DNA from: an uncultured Prevotella sp.
GTDB taxonomy: Bacteria > Bacteroidota > Bacteroidia > Bacteroidales > Bacteroidaceae
Assembly: GCA_946415245.1 (NCBI GenBank)
Contig: CAMKRS010000007.1
Location: 22,286 to 86,285, forward strand
Reading direction: 5' to 3'
DNA length: 64,000 nucleotides
Shown: piece after piece, positions 33,646 through 42,817 of the stretch
How positions within the stretch are numbered: the stretch's first letter is position 1
Layout of the letters: the number at the start of each line of letters is the position of its first letter
The notes under the pieces: generated by a model
What the model saw: the letters and a program-made list of their open reading frames with translations, nothing else
Databases searched by the model: none
What the model was told of the DNA's origin: nothing
Translations under genes and position numbers: made by a program

Positions 33646-33677
33646 TTTGGTTTTTCTCTCATTTCTTCGTACCTTTG
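33646..33677 (+). promoter_or_regulatory. Promoter of map-tsaD-cinA
   Basis: TTTG (33646-33649), 20 bases, TACCTTTG (33670-33677), 31 bases before the map start. Confidence 0.8.
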
Positions 33678-33708
33678 CACCCGCTTATATATATAATAAG
33701 GTAAAAGA

Positions 33709-34593
33709 ATGGCTCAGAGAAATAAGAAAAGACGCTGGCATTGCTTGTCGGGAGTTGCCCCTACGGAGATGGACAAGACCATCATGTATTGGGAGAACAA
33801 AGGCAAGGAGGTGCCGACGCGCGACCTGATAAAGACACCGGAACAGATAGAGGGCATCCGCAGGGCTGGAGTTGTGAATACTGGTGTGCTCGACGCGGTG
33901 GCCGCCGCCATCCATGAAGGAATGTCGACATTGGAGATTGACCAGATCTGTCGAAAGTATTGTGAGGAGCACCATGCCATCCCCGCCTGTCTGAATTATG
34001 GCGGCGATGAGGATACCCAACCATTCCCGATGTCAGTATGCACTTCGATTAATGAAGTTGTTTGTCACGGTGTGCCCAAGGAGGAGGATGTGCTTGAAGA
34101 GGGCGATATCATCAATGTCGATTTCACCACTATTCTCGACGGTTATTATGCCGATGCCAGTCGTATGTTCATCATCGGGAAGACTACGCCAGAGAAAGAA
34201 CAACTGGTACGTGTGGCCAAGGAGTGTCTCGAAATCGGTATGGAGGCAGCCAAGCCCTATTCTTTTGTGGGTGATATTGGCCATGCGATTGAGAAACACT
34301 GCAAGAAATACCACTATGGTGTGGTGAGGGATCTGGCCGGTCATGGTGTGGGTTGTGCTTTTCACGAAGAGCCAGACGTGAACCACTATGGTCATCGCGG
34401 AACGGGTATGCTGTTGGTACCGGGAATGGTGTTCACCATTGAACCGATGATCAATATGGGTACCTATGAGGTGTTTATCGATGCCGATGATCCCTACGGA
34501 TGGGAGGTTATCTCGGCTGATGAACAACCGAGTGCACAATGGGAACATACGCTGTTGATGACGGAACATGGCGTGGAAATACTGACGTATTAA
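33709..34593 (+). CDS. map: Methionine aminopeptidase, type I
   Basis: 294 residues. Removes the initiator Met. The metal ligands are visible: Asp in NVDFTTILDGYYADASRMF (two), His in GHGVGCAFHEEP, Glu in FTIEPMINMG and Glu in WEHTLLMTEHGVEILTY. An N-terminal extension of about 45 residues (KKRRWHCLSG...) precedes the catalytic core, as in other Bacteroidales enzymes. It overlaps tsaD by one base (TAATG). Confidence 0.95.
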   Translation: MAQRNKKRRWHCLSGVAPTEMDKTIMYWENKGKEVPTRDLIKTPEQIEGIRRAGVVNTGVLDAVAAAIHEGMSTLEIDQICRKYCEEHHAIPACLNYGGDEDTQPFPMSVCTSINEVVCHGVPKEEDVLEEGDIINVDFTTILDGYYADASRMFIIGKTTPEKEQLVRVAKECLEIGMEAAKPYSFVGDIGHAIEKHCKKYHYGVVRDLAGHGVGCAFHEEPDVNHYGHRGTGMLLVPGMVFTIEPMINMGTYEVFIDADDPYGWEVISADEQPSAQWEHTLLMTEHGVEILTY

Positions 34594-35642
34594 TGAATAA
34601 GGATATATATATATTAGGTATAGAGTCGAGTTGTGATGATACGTCGGCAGCGGTGCTGAAGAATGGTGTGCTGTTGTCGAATGTGACAGCATCGCAGTCG
34701 GTGCACGAGGCTTACGGCGGTGTGGTGCCTGAACTCGCATCGAGAGCACATCAGCAAAATGTGGTGCCGGTGGTGGATCAGGCCATCAAACGGGCTGGCA
34801 TCACTAAGGAGCAGTTGACGGCCGTCGCATTTACCCGCGGCCCAGGACTGATGGGTTCGCTGTTGGTGGGTGTGAGCTTTGCCAAGGGATTTGCCAGAAG
34901 CTTAGGTATTCCGATGATTGACGTGAATCATTTGCAGGGGCACGTGATGGCGCATTTTATCAGAGAGCCGGAGATTCCGAGTACTCCGAATACTCCGAGT
35001 AATCAGATTCCGCCATTGCCGTTCTTGTGTCTTTTGGTTTCTGGTGGTAATTCTCAGATTGTGAAGGTGAATGCCTATAATGATATGGAGGTGCTGGGCC
35101 AGACCATTGACGATGCAGCAGGTGAGGCCATCGACAAATGTTCGAAGGTGATGGGTCTGGGTTATCCTGGTGGACCGATCATCGACCGTCTGGCGCGTCA
35201 GGGTAATCCCAAGGCGTTCCATTTTGCTGAGCCGAATATTCCCAATCTCGACTATAGTTTTTCTGGACTGAAGACATCGTTTCTGTATTCGTTACAGAAA
35301 TGGGTGGCTGAGGATCCCGACTTTATCGAGAAGAACAAGGAGGATATCGCCGCCTCGTTGGAATGGACGATTGTGGACATTCTGATGAAAAAGCTGAAGA
35401 AGGCCGTGAAGCAGACGGGTATCAAACATGTGGCTGTGGCCGGTGGTGTGAGTGCCAACAATGGTTTGCGTAATGCTTTCTATGATGCTCAAAAACGGTA
35501 TGGTTGGACCATCTATATCCCTAAATTCAGTTATACCACCGATAATGCTGCGATGATTGGTATTGTGGGTTATTATAAGTATCTGGATGGGGAGTTTTGT
35601 GGTATAGATGCCCCAGCCTTTTCGAAAGTGACTTTTAAGTGA
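34593..35642 (+). CDS. tsaD: tRNA N6-adenosine threonylcarbamoyltransferase
   Basis: 349 residues from ATG 34593; the longer frame from 34539 is shadow. Makes t6A37 in ANN-decoding tRNAs. Start LGIESSCDDTSAAVL; metal His pair in VNHLQGHVMAHF; VSGGNSQIV; VAGGVSANNGLR. Between residues 128 and 141 (EIPSTPNTPSNQ) the loop is enlarged by a 9-mer DNA repeat (34974-35000). Its TGA stop is part of a GTGAATA heptamer element. Confidence 0.95.
   Translation: MNKDIYILGIESSCDDTSAAVLKNGVLLSNVTASQSVHEAYGGVVPELASRAHQQNVVPVVDQAIKRAGITKEQLTAVAFTRGPGLMGSLLVGVSFAKGFARSLGIPMIDVNHLQGHVMAHFIREPEIPSTPNTPSNQIPPLPFLCLLVSGGNSQIVKVNAYNDMEVLGQTIDDAAGEAIDKCSKVMGLGYPGGPIIDRLARQGNPKAFHFAEPNIPNLDYSFSGLKTSFLYSLQKWVAEDPDFIEKNKEDIAASLEWTIVDILMKKLKKAVKQTGIKHVAVAGGVSANNGLRNAFYDAQKRYGWTIYIPKFSYTTDNAAMIGIVGYYKYLDGEFCGIDAPAFSKVTFK
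34974..35000 (+). repeat. 9-mer repeat AYTCCGARt inside tsaD
   Basis: Three units: ATTCCGAGT ACTCCGAAT ACTCCGAGT. The reverse complement of the same unit forms the repeat in nspC at 63423-63458. In frame, it codes for a surface loop. Confidence 0.75.
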
Positions 35643-35666
35643 ATAGTGAACAGTGAAAAGTGAATA
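35639..35666 (+). repeat. GTGAATA tetra-heptamer element, copy 4
   Basis: Units: GTGAATA GTGAACA GTGAAAA GTGAATA. It supplies the tsaD stop and fills the gap to the cinA start. Confidence 0.85.
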
Positions 35667-35669
35667 GTT

Positions 35670-36182
35670 ATGATGGATTTTGAATCGAAAATGATAAGCA
35701 GGGAGGTAAGTGAACTGCTTTGGGATATGGAGAAGACGGTAGGAACAGCAGAGAGTTGTACCGGTGGACGTATTGCTGAGGCCATTATGTCGGTTCCCGG
35801 CGCTTCGAAATATTTCAAGGGTGGCATTATCTCATATGTGAATGAGATTAAGGAGTCGCTGCTGGGTGTCGATCCCCAGGTACTAGAAGAACAAACGGCT
35901 GTTTGTGAGGAGGTGGCCAAGGAGATGGTGCTGGGAGCCTGTAAAATACTGAATACTAATTATGCCATTTCTGCAACAGGTATCGCAGGTCCAACAGGAG
36001 GAACAAAAGACATCCCCGTCGGCACAATTTGGTTAGCTTGTGGTAATGCGGAAAAGGTGATGACTGTCAAAGTAGAAGAAGATCACGGACGTGACATCAA
36101 TTTGGCTATTGCTACCAATCGCGCTATGCAGTTGTTTTTGGACTATCTTAAGGCTGAGACAGTTGCAGAGGTGAATGAATAA
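35670..36182 (+). CDS. CinA C-terminal-type nicotinamide-nucleotide amidohydrolase
   Basis: 170 residues, the stand-alone CinA C-domain (PncC type), which deamidates NMN. Signature TVGTAESCTGGRIAEAIMSVPGAS near residue 24 and ATGIAGPTGGTKDIPVGTIW near 108. Two start codons in tandem (35670, 35673). Third gene after map and tsaD. Confidence 0.88.
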   Translation: MMDFESKMISREVSELLWDMEKTVGTAESCTGGRIAEAIMSVPGASKYFKGGIISYVNEIKESLLGVDPQVLEEQTAVCEEVAKEMVLGACKILNTNYAISATGIAGPTGGTKDIPVGTIWLACGNAEKVMTVKVEEDHGRDINLAIATNRAMQLFLDYLKAETVAEVNE

Positions 36183-36222
36183 GTTAAAAAATCATAATTG
36201 TAGCCCAAAACCGGTTTCCGAC

Positions 36223-36254
36223 TTTTCTTGTTTCAAAGAAAATTAGTACCTTTG
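36223..36254 (+). promoter_or_regulatory. Promoter of rpmB-rpmG-DUF4295
   Basis: TACCTTTG at 36247-36254 is a strong -7 box. The -33 region reads TTTT (36223-36226) with a 20-base spacer. The leader is about 45 bases. Confidence 0.7.
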
Positions 36255-36306
36255 CACCCTGTTTGGAATAAGTAGTAAAAAAGAACAAGTAAAAAAGTAG
36301 ATAGAA

Positions 36307-36570
36307 ATGTCTAAAGTTTGTCAAATTACAGGAAAGAAGGCACAGATAGGTTGTAATGTGTCTCACTCAAAGCACCACACAAAGAGAAGCTTTGACGTCA
36401 ACCTGTTCAGCAAGAAATTCTACTATGTAGAAGAGGGTTGCTGGATTCAGTTGAAGATCAGCGCCGCTGGCCTTCGCATGATTAATAAAGTAGGTCTTGA
36501 CGCTGCATTGAAGCAGGCTGTTGCCAAGGGATATGTAGACTGGAAGGACATTAAAGTGATAGGAGACTAA
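36307..36570 (+). CDS. rpmB: 50S ribosomal protein bL28
   Basis: 87 residues. [21 protein letters not shown] start and [14 protein letters not shown] are typical for bL28. Followed 5 bases later by rpmG; this pair plus DUF4295 is a fixed Bacteroidetes cluster. Confidence 0.95.
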   Translation: MSKVCQITGKKAQIGCNVSHSKHHTKRSFDVNLFSKKFYYVEEGCWIQLKISAAGLRMINKVGLDAALKQAVAKGYVDWKDIKVIGD

Positions 36571-36575
36571 CGACG

Positions 36576-36767
36576 ATGGCAAACAAGAAAGCAAAAGGTA
36601 ATCGCGTCCAGGTAATTCTGGAGTGCACCGAGATGAAGAATAGTGGTCTGCCCGGCACAAGCCGTTATATCACGGTAAAGAACCGTAAGAATACGGCCGA
36701 GCGTCTGGAGCTGATGAAGTATAACCCCATCCTGAAGAAGATGACTCTTCACAAGGAGATTAAATAA
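36576..36767 (+). CDS. rpmG: 50S ribosomal protein bL33
   Basis: 63 residues: [15 protein letters not shown] and [22 protein letters not shown]. It lacks the four-Cys zinc pattern (only one Cys), so it is the zinc-independent form. Confidence 0.95.
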   Translation: MANKKAKGNRVQVILECTEMKNSGLPGTSRYITVKNRKNTAERLELMKYNPILKKMTLHKEIK

Positions 36768-36778
36768 GCACTGAAAGT

Positions 36779-36937
36779 ATGGCAAAGAAAACCGTTGCTA
36801 CCCTCCATGAAGGTTCAAAGGATGGTCGCGCTTACACAAAGGTAATCAAGATGGTTAAGAGCCCCAAGACTGGTGCTTACATCTTCGACGAGCAGATGGT
36901 TCCTAACGAGGCCGTTAAGGACTTCTTCAAGAACTAA
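36779..36937 (+). CDS. DUF4295 protein, Bacteroidetes ribosomal protein bL38
   Basis: 52 residues, too short for usual ORF cut-offs. It starts AKKTVATLHEGSKDG and is very basic in the middle. It follows rpmG by 11 bases. DUF4295 proteins always occur at this place in Bacteroidetes, and to my knowledge the family was seen as an extra large-subunit protein (bL38) in a Flavobacterium ribosome structure. Confidence 0.88.
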   Translation: MAKKTVATLHEGSKDGRAYTKVIKMVKSPKTGAYIFDEQMVPNEAVKDFFKN

Positions 36938-36961
36938 GATTTTGATTTTTAGATAAAAAAG

Positions 36962-36995
36962 AGAGGTTGCAAAACAATTTGCGACCTCTTTTTTT
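36962..36995 (+). terminator. Intrinsic terminator after DUF4295
   Basis: GAGGTTGCAAA (36963-36973) pairs with TTTGCGACCTC (36978-36988), loop ACAA, followed by a run of seven Ts. Confidence 0.9.
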
Positions 36996-37023
36996 GTTTT
37001 CTCATCTTTTTTTGTTAATTTTG
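36993..37023 (+). promoter_or_regulatory. Promoter of ftsY-rimO
   Basis: TTTG (36993-36996), 19 bases, TAATTTTG (37016-37023). The -33 element overlaps the T run of the preceding terminator. Confidence 0.7.
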
Positions 37024-37042
37024 CGCTGTAAATTAGTAGTAT

Positions 37043-37999
37043 ATGGGAATTTTTGGTTTTTTCAATAAAGAAAAGAAGGAAACTTTAGACAAGGGACTGG
37101 AGAAAACGAAGTCGAGCGTGTTTGACAAACTGGCTCGTGCCGTTGCCGGCAAGTCTAAGGTGGACGATGATGTGCTGGACAATCTGGAAGAGGTGCTGAT
37201 TACCAGTGATGTGGGTGTGGATACCACGCTGAAGATCATCGAGCGCATTGAGGAACGCGTAGCTCGAGACAAGTATGTGTCGACATCGGAACTGAATGGC
37301 ATCCTGAAAGACGAGATCGCGGCGTTGTTGGCCGAGAACAATTCTGAGGATAATGACAATTGGGATCTGCCTAGCGATCACAAACCTTACGTGATATTGG
37401 TGGTAGGTGTGAATGGTGTTGGTAAGACCACGACAATAGGAAAACTGGCTTGGCAGTTTAAGCAGGCTGGCAAGAAAGTGTATCTGGGTGCCGCTGACAC
37501 CTTCCGTGCTGCCGCTGTGGAACAACTCTGTATCTGGGGCGAGCGCGTAGGTGTGCCAGTTATTAAGCAGCAAATGGGCAGCGATCCTGCCAGTGTGGCT
37601 TTTGATACCATTTCCAGTGCTAAGGCCAATGGAGCAGATGTGGTGTTGATAGATACAGCTGGACGTCTGCACAATAAGGTGGGTCTGATGAATGAGTTGA
37701 AGAAGATCAAGGAGGTGATGAAGAAAGTGATGCCTGAGGCACCTGACGAGGTGATGTTGGTGCTGGATGGCTCTACGGGTCAGAATGCCTTTGAGCAGGC
37801 TAAGCAGTTTTCGGCCGTAACGCAGATTACCTCGTTGGCGATAACGAAGCTTGATGGTACTGCGAAAGGTGGCGTCGTCATTGGTATTAGTGACCAACTG
37901 AAGGTGCCTGTGAAGTATATCGGTCTCGGTGAGAAAATGACCGACCTCCAGCTCTTTAATAAGCGACAGTTCGTAGATTCTTTGTTTGACAATCAATGA
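37043..37999 (+). CDS. ftsY: Signal recognition particle receptor FtsY
   Basis: 318 residues, NG domain with only a short, non-acidic N-terminal segment (IFGFFNKEKKETLDKG). GTPase motifs: GVNGVGKTTTIGKLA (G1), DTFRAAA, DTAGR (G3), TKLDGTAKGG (G4). Docks ribosome-SRP complexes at the membrane. Overlaps rimO by four bases. Confidence 0.97.
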   Translation: MGIFGFFNKEKKETLDKGLEKTKSSVFDKLARAVAGKSKVDDDVLDNLEEVLITSDVGVDTTLKIIERIEERVARDKYVSTSELNGILKDEIAALLAENNSEDNDNWDLPSDHKPYVILVVGVNGVGKTTTIGKLAWQFKQAGKKVYLGAADTFRAAAVEQLCIWGERVGVPVIKQQMGSDPASVAFDTISSAKANGADVVLIDTAGRLHNKVGLMNELKKIKEVMKKVMPEAPDEVMLVLDGSTGQNAFEQAKQFSAVTQITSLAITKLDGTAKGGVVIGISDQLKVPVKYIGLGEKMTDLQLFNKRQFVDSLFDNQ

Positions 38000-39294
38000 A
38001 AAAGACGATCGACATCATATCGCTTGGGTGCTCCAAAAATCTTGTTGACAGCGAGATGCTGATGGGGTTGATGGAGGCTAATGGCTATCAGTGTACGCAC
38101 GATAGTGATGACCCTCATGGCGAGATTGTCGTGGTGAATACTTGTGGCTTTATCAATGATGCCAAAGAGGAGAGTATCAATACCATCTTGGAATTCGCAC
38201 AGGCGAAGACAGAGGGTAGGATAGAGAAACTCTTCGTGATGGGATGTCTGTCGGAACGGTATCTGGCAGATCTCGAAGCGGAGATTCCTGAAGTTGATGG
38301 CTGGTATGGCAAGTTCAATTACAGAAAATTGCTGAAGGATCTCGAAGGTGAACAGTTTGAGGTCTGCGAGGGACATCGTCATATTACGACGCCGAAGCAC
38401 TATGCCTATATCAAGATCAGTGAGGGTTGTGACCGTCATTGCGCTTATTGTGCCATCCCGCTGATTACTGGCAAACACCAAAGCCGGCCAATGGAGGAAA
38501 TCCTTGATGAGGTGCGTTATCTGGTAAGTCAGGGCACTAAGGAGTTTAATGTGATTGCTCAGGAACTGACTTATTTTGGCGTAGACATCGATGGCCAGCA
38601 ACATATCGCGGAACTGATAGACAGAATGGCAGACATTGAAGGTGTGGAATGGATTCGATTACACTATGCCTATCCCACACACTTCCCTTGGGATCTGCTG
38701 CCAGTAATGCGTAAACATAAGAATGTCTGTAAATATCTGGATATCGCATTGCAGCACATTTCTGACCATATGCTTTCGAGAATGAAGCGCCATGTCACAA
38801 AACAGGAAACCTACGATCTGGTGGAACGCCTCAGGAGAGATGTGCCTGGTATTCATTTGCGTACAACACTGATGGTAGGATTCCCAGGAGAGACACAGGA
38901 AGATTTTGAGGAGCTGATTGCCTTTACCAAATGGGCTCGTTTTGAGCGGATGGGAGCCTTTGCCTATTCAGAAGAGGAAGGAACTTATTCGGAGCAGCAT
39001 TATGAGGATGATGTGCCTGAGGAGATTAAACAACAGCGTTTGGACAAATTGATGCGTGTGCAACAGCGTATCAGTGAGGAGATAGAGGCTGAGAAAGTGG
39101 ATTCCATCCAACGGGTCATCATCGACCGTCAGGAGGGAGACTATTATATCGGACGTACACAGTATTGTTCGCCGGAGGTGGATCCTGAGGTGCTGATACC
39201 GGTATCGGATAGGCATTTGGAAATCGGTGAATTCTATGATGTGCTCATTACCGACTCCGAAGAATTTGACATTTATGGAATTACAATCAAATAG
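37996..39294 (+). CDS. rimO: Ribosomal protein uS12 methylthiotransferase
   Basis: 432 residues. N-terminal MTTase domain with three Cys for one cluster (SLGCSKNLVDSE, NTCGFI, VMGCLSERY), radical SAM motif CDRHCAYC near residue 144, and C-terminal TRAM domain. Methylthiolates an Asp of ribosomal protein S12. Confidence 0.96.
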   Translation: MKKTIDIISLGCSKNLVDSEMLMGLMEANGYQCTHDSDDPHGEIVVVNTCGFINDAKEESINTILEFAQAKTEGRIEKLFVMGCLSERYLADLEAEIPEVDGWYGKFNYRKLLKDLEGEQFEVCEGHRHITTPKHYAYIKISEGCDRHCAYCAIPLITGKHQSRPMEEILDEVRYLVSQGTKEFNVIAQELTYFGVDIDGQQHIAELIDRMADIEGVEWIRLHYAYPTHFPWDLLPVMRKHKNVCKYLDIALQHISDHMLSRMKRHVTKQETYDLVERLRRDVPGIHLRTTLMVGFPGETQEDFEELIAFTKWARFERMGAFAYSEEEGTYSEQHYEDDVPEEIKQQRLDKLMRVQQRISEEIEAEKVDSIQRVIIDRQEGDYYIGRTQYCSPEVDPEVLIPVSDRHLEIGEFYDVLITDSEEFDIYGITIK

Positions 39295-39300
39295 AATGAT

Positions 39301-39588
39301 ATGAATAACAAAGACTTTATCACAACATTGGCATCGAGGACAGGTCGTTCTGTTGAGGAAACTCAGCGGATGGTGGATACCGTGATTGAGACCATGGGTG
39401 ACCATTTCCAAGAGGATGATACTGTGCTTGTACCTAATTTCGGAACTTTCGAAGTTAAGAAAAAGTTGGAAAGGGTAATGGTTAATCCTTCTACGGGTCA
39501 GCGGATGCTGGTGCCCCCCAAACTTGTATTGAACTTTAAGCCGAATGTAGGTTGGAAGGAACGTGTAAAGAATGGAGGAACTGAGTGA
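39301..39588 (+). CDS. HU-family DNA-binding protein
   Basis: 95 residues. TTLASRTGRSVEETQRMVDTVI start, DTVLVPNFGTFEVKKK and the DNA-contacting arm RVMVNPSTGQRMLVPPKLV, then FKPNVGWKERV. A standard HU/IHF fold. It overlaps the next gene by four bases; that gene also carries an HU domain, so the two may form a heterodimer. Confidence 0.92.
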   Translation: MNNKDFITTLASRTGRSVEETQRMVDTVIETMGDHFQEDDTVLVPNFGTFEVKKKLERVMVNPSTGQRMLVPPKLVLNFKPNVGWKERVKNGGTE

Positions 39589-40805
39589 TGGGAAAAATAT
39601 CGTTGCAAGATTTGGCTAGTGTTCTTGTTGAACGTTGGCATTTAGGTAAGAAAGAAGCCTCGATGTTTGTCAACGAGATGTTTTTTGTGATTCAAAAATC
39701 ACTCGATGAGGACAAAATCGTGAAGGTGAAAGGTTTGGGTACATTTAAGATCATCGATGTCGACGATCGTGAAAGTGTGGATGTGAATACGGGAGACCGT
39801 GTACTGATTGAAGGTCACGGAAAGATAACCTTCACACCCGATGCCTTGATGAAGGAATTGGTAAACAAGCCTTTCTCGCAGTTTGAGACAGTGGTTCTAA
39901 ATGAGGGGGTGGATTTCAATGATGCGGCCGTTAATCAGCCAGAAGAGACAACGGGGGACGTCCTTGATGAGATAGAGGATAGTTCAGCGCCGTTAGTGGA
40001 ATTCGTTGATGAATCTCACGATGAAAAGTCAGTAGAACAGGAATCCCCGAAGCCTGAACCTGTAGCTGTTGCTGATCTTCCAAAGGAGGAAGAAACGGCT
40101 ACTGAAGATATTTCAGAAGAAAATACGGAAAGTGATGCTTCGCAAGAGACACCACAAGAAGAATCTGAAGAAGCATCAGAAGGAATAGGAGCATCAGAAG
40201 AAACCGAAGGAACAGGAGAATCCGAAGAAACAGAAGAAACTGAAGAAACAGTGGTGATAGATGATTTTGAGGAAGGTCCTGGTTTCAAGAAGTATCTTAA
40301 GTGGATAGGTCTAGTTCTGCTGGCACTGGCTGTCTTCTTAATAGGCTATCTTGCAGGAAGAGGTCCTAAGACGACACCACAGGAACCTAAGACGGAGATT
40401 GTTAAAAATGATACTGTTAAGAACTTACCGAATGATTCTGACACCGTCGATATGCAGACTGAAGTGGAAGAGGAATCATTGGAGGATGAAGAAGTTGCAG
40501 ATGATGACGAGGAGACTATGGAAGATGAAGAGGAAGCCAAGGAAGAAGAAAGACCTCTGGATAAGTGGGAGGCTATGGATGCCCGTGTCAAGACAGGTGC
40601 TTACCGTATTATTGGTACCGACACAGTGGTGAAGGCCAAGGCTGGTGATAATTTGACTCGCATAGGTAATCGTCTCCTGGGTCCGGGTATGGAATGCTAC
40701 TTGGAAGTCTATAATGGTCTTTCTGCAGGAGCCGTATTATCTGCAGGTCAGGAAATCATGATTCCCAAGGTTGAATTAAAGAAGAAAAAGAGGAAAATAG
40801 AGTAA
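39585..40805 (+). CDS. Membrane protein with N-terminal HU domain and C-terminal LysM-like domain
   Basis: 406 residues. Residues 1-95 are an HU fold (SLQDLASVLVERWHLGKKEA, VKVKGLGTFKIIDV). A long acidic Glu-rich linker follows (about 120-225), then one transmembrane segment (WIGLVLLALAVFLIGYLAG, near 242), a second acidic linker, and a LysM-like end (KAKAGDNLTRIGNRLLGPGMECYLEVYNG, IMIPKVELKKK). The order suggests a protein that binds DNA inside the cell and peptidoglycan outside. Similar fusions exist in Bacteroidetes. It is coupled to a plain HU gene. Confidence 0.85.
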   Translation: MMGKISLQDLASVLVERWHLGKKEASMFVNEMFFVIQKSLDEDKIVKVKGLGTFKIIDVDDRESVDVNTGDRVLIEGHGKITFTPDALMKELVNKPFSQFETVVLNEGVDFNDAAVNQPEETTGDVLDEIEDSSAPLVEFVDESHDEKSVEQESPKPEPVAVADLPKEEETATEDISEENTESDASQETPQEESEEASEGIGASEETEGTGESEETEETEETVVIDDFEEGPGFKKYLKWIGLVLLALAVFLIGYLAGRGPKTTPQEPKTEIVKNDTVKNLPNDSDTVDMQTEVEEESLEDEEVADDDEETMEDEEEAKEEERPLDKWEAMDARVKTGAYRIIGTDTVVKAKAGDNLTRIGNRLLGPGMECYLEVYNGLSAGAVLSAGQEIMIPKVELKKKKRKIE

Positions 40806-40822
40806 TAATTTCCTACTGAATG

Positions 40823-40862
40823 AAAAAGTTTCTTAAAACTTAGGTTTTGGGAAACTTTTTTA
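40823..40862 (+). terminator. Intrinsic terminator
   Basis: AAAAAGTTTC (40823-40832) pairs with GAAACTTTTT (40851-40860); an inner AAAAC/GTTTT helix extends the stem; T run at the end. Confidence 0.85.
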
Positions 40863-40907
40863 ATATTATTTAGATGGTAAAGTGTACGTTATAATCGATT
40901 TATTCAC

Positions 40908-40915
40908 TACTTTTG
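40908..40915 (+). promoter_or_regulatory. -7 element of the moxR-bat operon
   Basis: TACTTTTG, 37 bases before the moxR start. No clear -33 TTTG. Confidence 0.55.
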
Positions 40916-40952
40916 CGGTCAAATTAAGAAAATAATAAAAAGAGTAAATATT

Positions 40953-41948
40953 ATGGCAGAAGCAATTGACATCCGTGAGTTGAATATTCGGATTGAACAG
41001 CAAAGTGCATTTGTTACGAATCTCGTAGCAGGTATGGACCGTGTCATCGTTGGACAGAAGCATCTTGTAGACTCTCTTCTGATCGGTCTGTTGAGTGATG
41101 GACATATTCTTTTGGAGGGTGTGCCAGGTTTGGCTAAGACACTGGCCATCAAGACTCTGGCTCAACTGATTGACTCTGATTACAGTCGTATTCAGTTTAC
41201 TCCCGACCTTCTTCCTGCTGACGTGATAGGTACGATGATCTATTCACAGAAGGATGAGAAATTTCAGGTAAAGAAAGGTCCGGTATTTGCAAATTTCGTG
41301 TTGGCAGATGAAATCAACCGTGCTCCAGCAAAGGTACAGAGTGCCTTGCTCGAGGCTATGCAGGAAAAGCAGGTCACCATTGGTAGTGAGACTTTCAAGT
41401 TGCCGAATCCTTTCCTCGTGATGGCTACCCAGAACCCCATTGAGCAGGAGGGTACCTATCCGTTGCCTGAGGCACAGGTTGACCGTTTCATGCTGAAGGT
41501 GGTGATTGATTATCCCACCCTTGATGAGGAGAAAAAGATTATCCGTGAGAATATTGCTGGTGAGATGCCAAAGGTGACGCCTGTGACGACGGCTGATGAG
41601 ATTCTCAAGGCCCGTAGTGTGGTTGGTGAGGTTTATCTCGACGAGAAGATTGAACAGTATATCGCTGATATCGTGTTTGCCAGCCGTTATCCTGACCGTT
41701 ATGGTCTGAAGGATTTGAAGGATATGATCTCTTTCGGTGGTTCTCCACGTGCCAGTATCAACCTTGCTAAGGCTGCCCGTGCCTATGCTTTCATCAAGCG
41801 TCGTGGATATGTGGTGCCTGAGGATGTACGTGCTGTGGCCCATGACGTGTTGCGTCATCGTATCGGTCTTACCTACGAGGCAGAGGCCAGCAATATCACT
41901 AGTGAGGAGATTGTTTCAAAGATCGTCAATAAGGTTGAGGTTCCCTGA
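40953..41948 (+). CDS. MoxR-type AAA+ ATPase
   Basis: 331 residues. Walker A GVPGLAKTL near residue 56, Walker B VLADEINR near 116, sensor 1 ATQNPIEQEG. MoxR ATPases act as chaperones for VWA-domain proteins encoded beside them. First gene of an operon of at least six bat-type genes. It overlaps the DUF58 gene by one base (TGATGG). Confidence 0.95.
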   Translation: MAEAIDIRELNIRIEQQSAFVTNLVAGMDRVIVGQKHLVDSLLIGLLSDGHILLEGVPGLAKTLAIKTLAQLIDSDYSRIQFTPDLLPADVIGTMIYSQKDEKFQVKKGPVFANFVLADEINRAPAKVQSALLEAMQEKQVTIGSETFKLPNPFLVMATQNPIEQEGTYPLPEAQVDRFMLKVVIDYPTLDEEKKIIRENIAGEMPKVTPVTTADEILKARSVVGEVYLDEKIEQYIADIVFASRYPDRYGLKDLKDMISFGGSPRASINLAKAARAYAFIKRRGYVVPEDVRAVAHDVLRHRIGLTYEAEASNITSEEIVSKIVNKVEVP

Positions 41949-42817
41949 TGGAGACATCTGAAATCATAAAGAAAGTCCGTAAGATTGAAATCAAGACCCG
42001 TGGTCTGAGTTCAAACATCTTCGCAGGCCAGTATCATTCTGCCTTTAAGGGTAGGGGTATGGCCTTCAGCGAGGTGCGCGAATATCAGTTTGGTGATGAT
42101 GTGCGTGACATTGATTGGAATGTGACCGCCCGTTTTCATCGTCCATATGTGAAGGTATTTGAGGAAGAGCGTGAGTTGACTGTGATGCTATTGATCGATG
42201 TCAGTGGTTCGCTCGATTTCGGTACCCAGAAGCAGATGAAACGTGATATGGTAACGGAGATTGCTGCCACCATCGCCTTCAGTGCCATTCAGAACAACGA
42301 TAAGATCGGTGTCGTGTTTTTCTCCGATAAGATTGAGAAATACATCCCGCCCAAGAAAGGTCGTAAGCATATCCTGTATATTATCCGTGAGATGCTTGAT
42401 TATCATCCTGAGTCAAAGCGCACCGATGTGAAGCAGGCTGTGGAGTTCTTGTCGAGTGTACAGAAACGGCGCACAACGGCTTTCATCCTCAGCGACTTTT
42501 ATGTGCGCAACGATTTCCAACAGTCGTTACAGATTGCCAATCGTAAGCACGATGTGGTGGCTATACAGGTCTATGACCAGCGTGCCCGGGAGTTACCTGA
42601 TGTAGGACTGATGAAGGTGGTAGATGCTGAGACTGGCTATGAACAGTATGTCGATACCAGTTCCAAACGCCTGCGTGACTCCTATCGCAAGTACTGGCAG
42701 GGCCGTCAGTCACAGTTGCAGGAGACCTTTAATAAGAGTAATGTAGACAATGTCAGCATTGCCACTAACGAGGATTTCGTGAAAGCACTGCTGATGTTGT
42801 TCAAACAGAGAAGTTAG
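41948..42817 (+). CDS. DUF58 protein with VWA-like fold
   Basis: 289 residues. GRGMAFSEVREYQFGDDVRDIDWNVTAR is the DUF58 signature; LLIDVSGSLDFG is a MIDAS-like motif. Cytosolic or membrane-associated partner of the MoxR ATPase. The next gene starts at the very next base. Confidence 0.93.
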   Translation: METSEIIKKVRKIEIKTRGLSSNIFAGQYHSAFKGRGMAFSEVREYQFGDDVRDIDWNVTARFHRPYVKVFEEERELTVMLLIDVSGSLDFGTQKQMKRDMVTEIAATIAFSAIQNNDKIGVVFFSDKIEKYIPPKKGRKHILYIIREMLDYHPESKRTDVKQAVEFLSSVQKRRTTAFILSDFYVRNDFQQSLQIANRKHDVVAIQVYDQRARELPDVGLMKVVDAETGYEQYVDTSSKRLRDSYRKYWQGRQSQLQETFNKSNVDNVSIATNEDFVKALLMLFKQRS

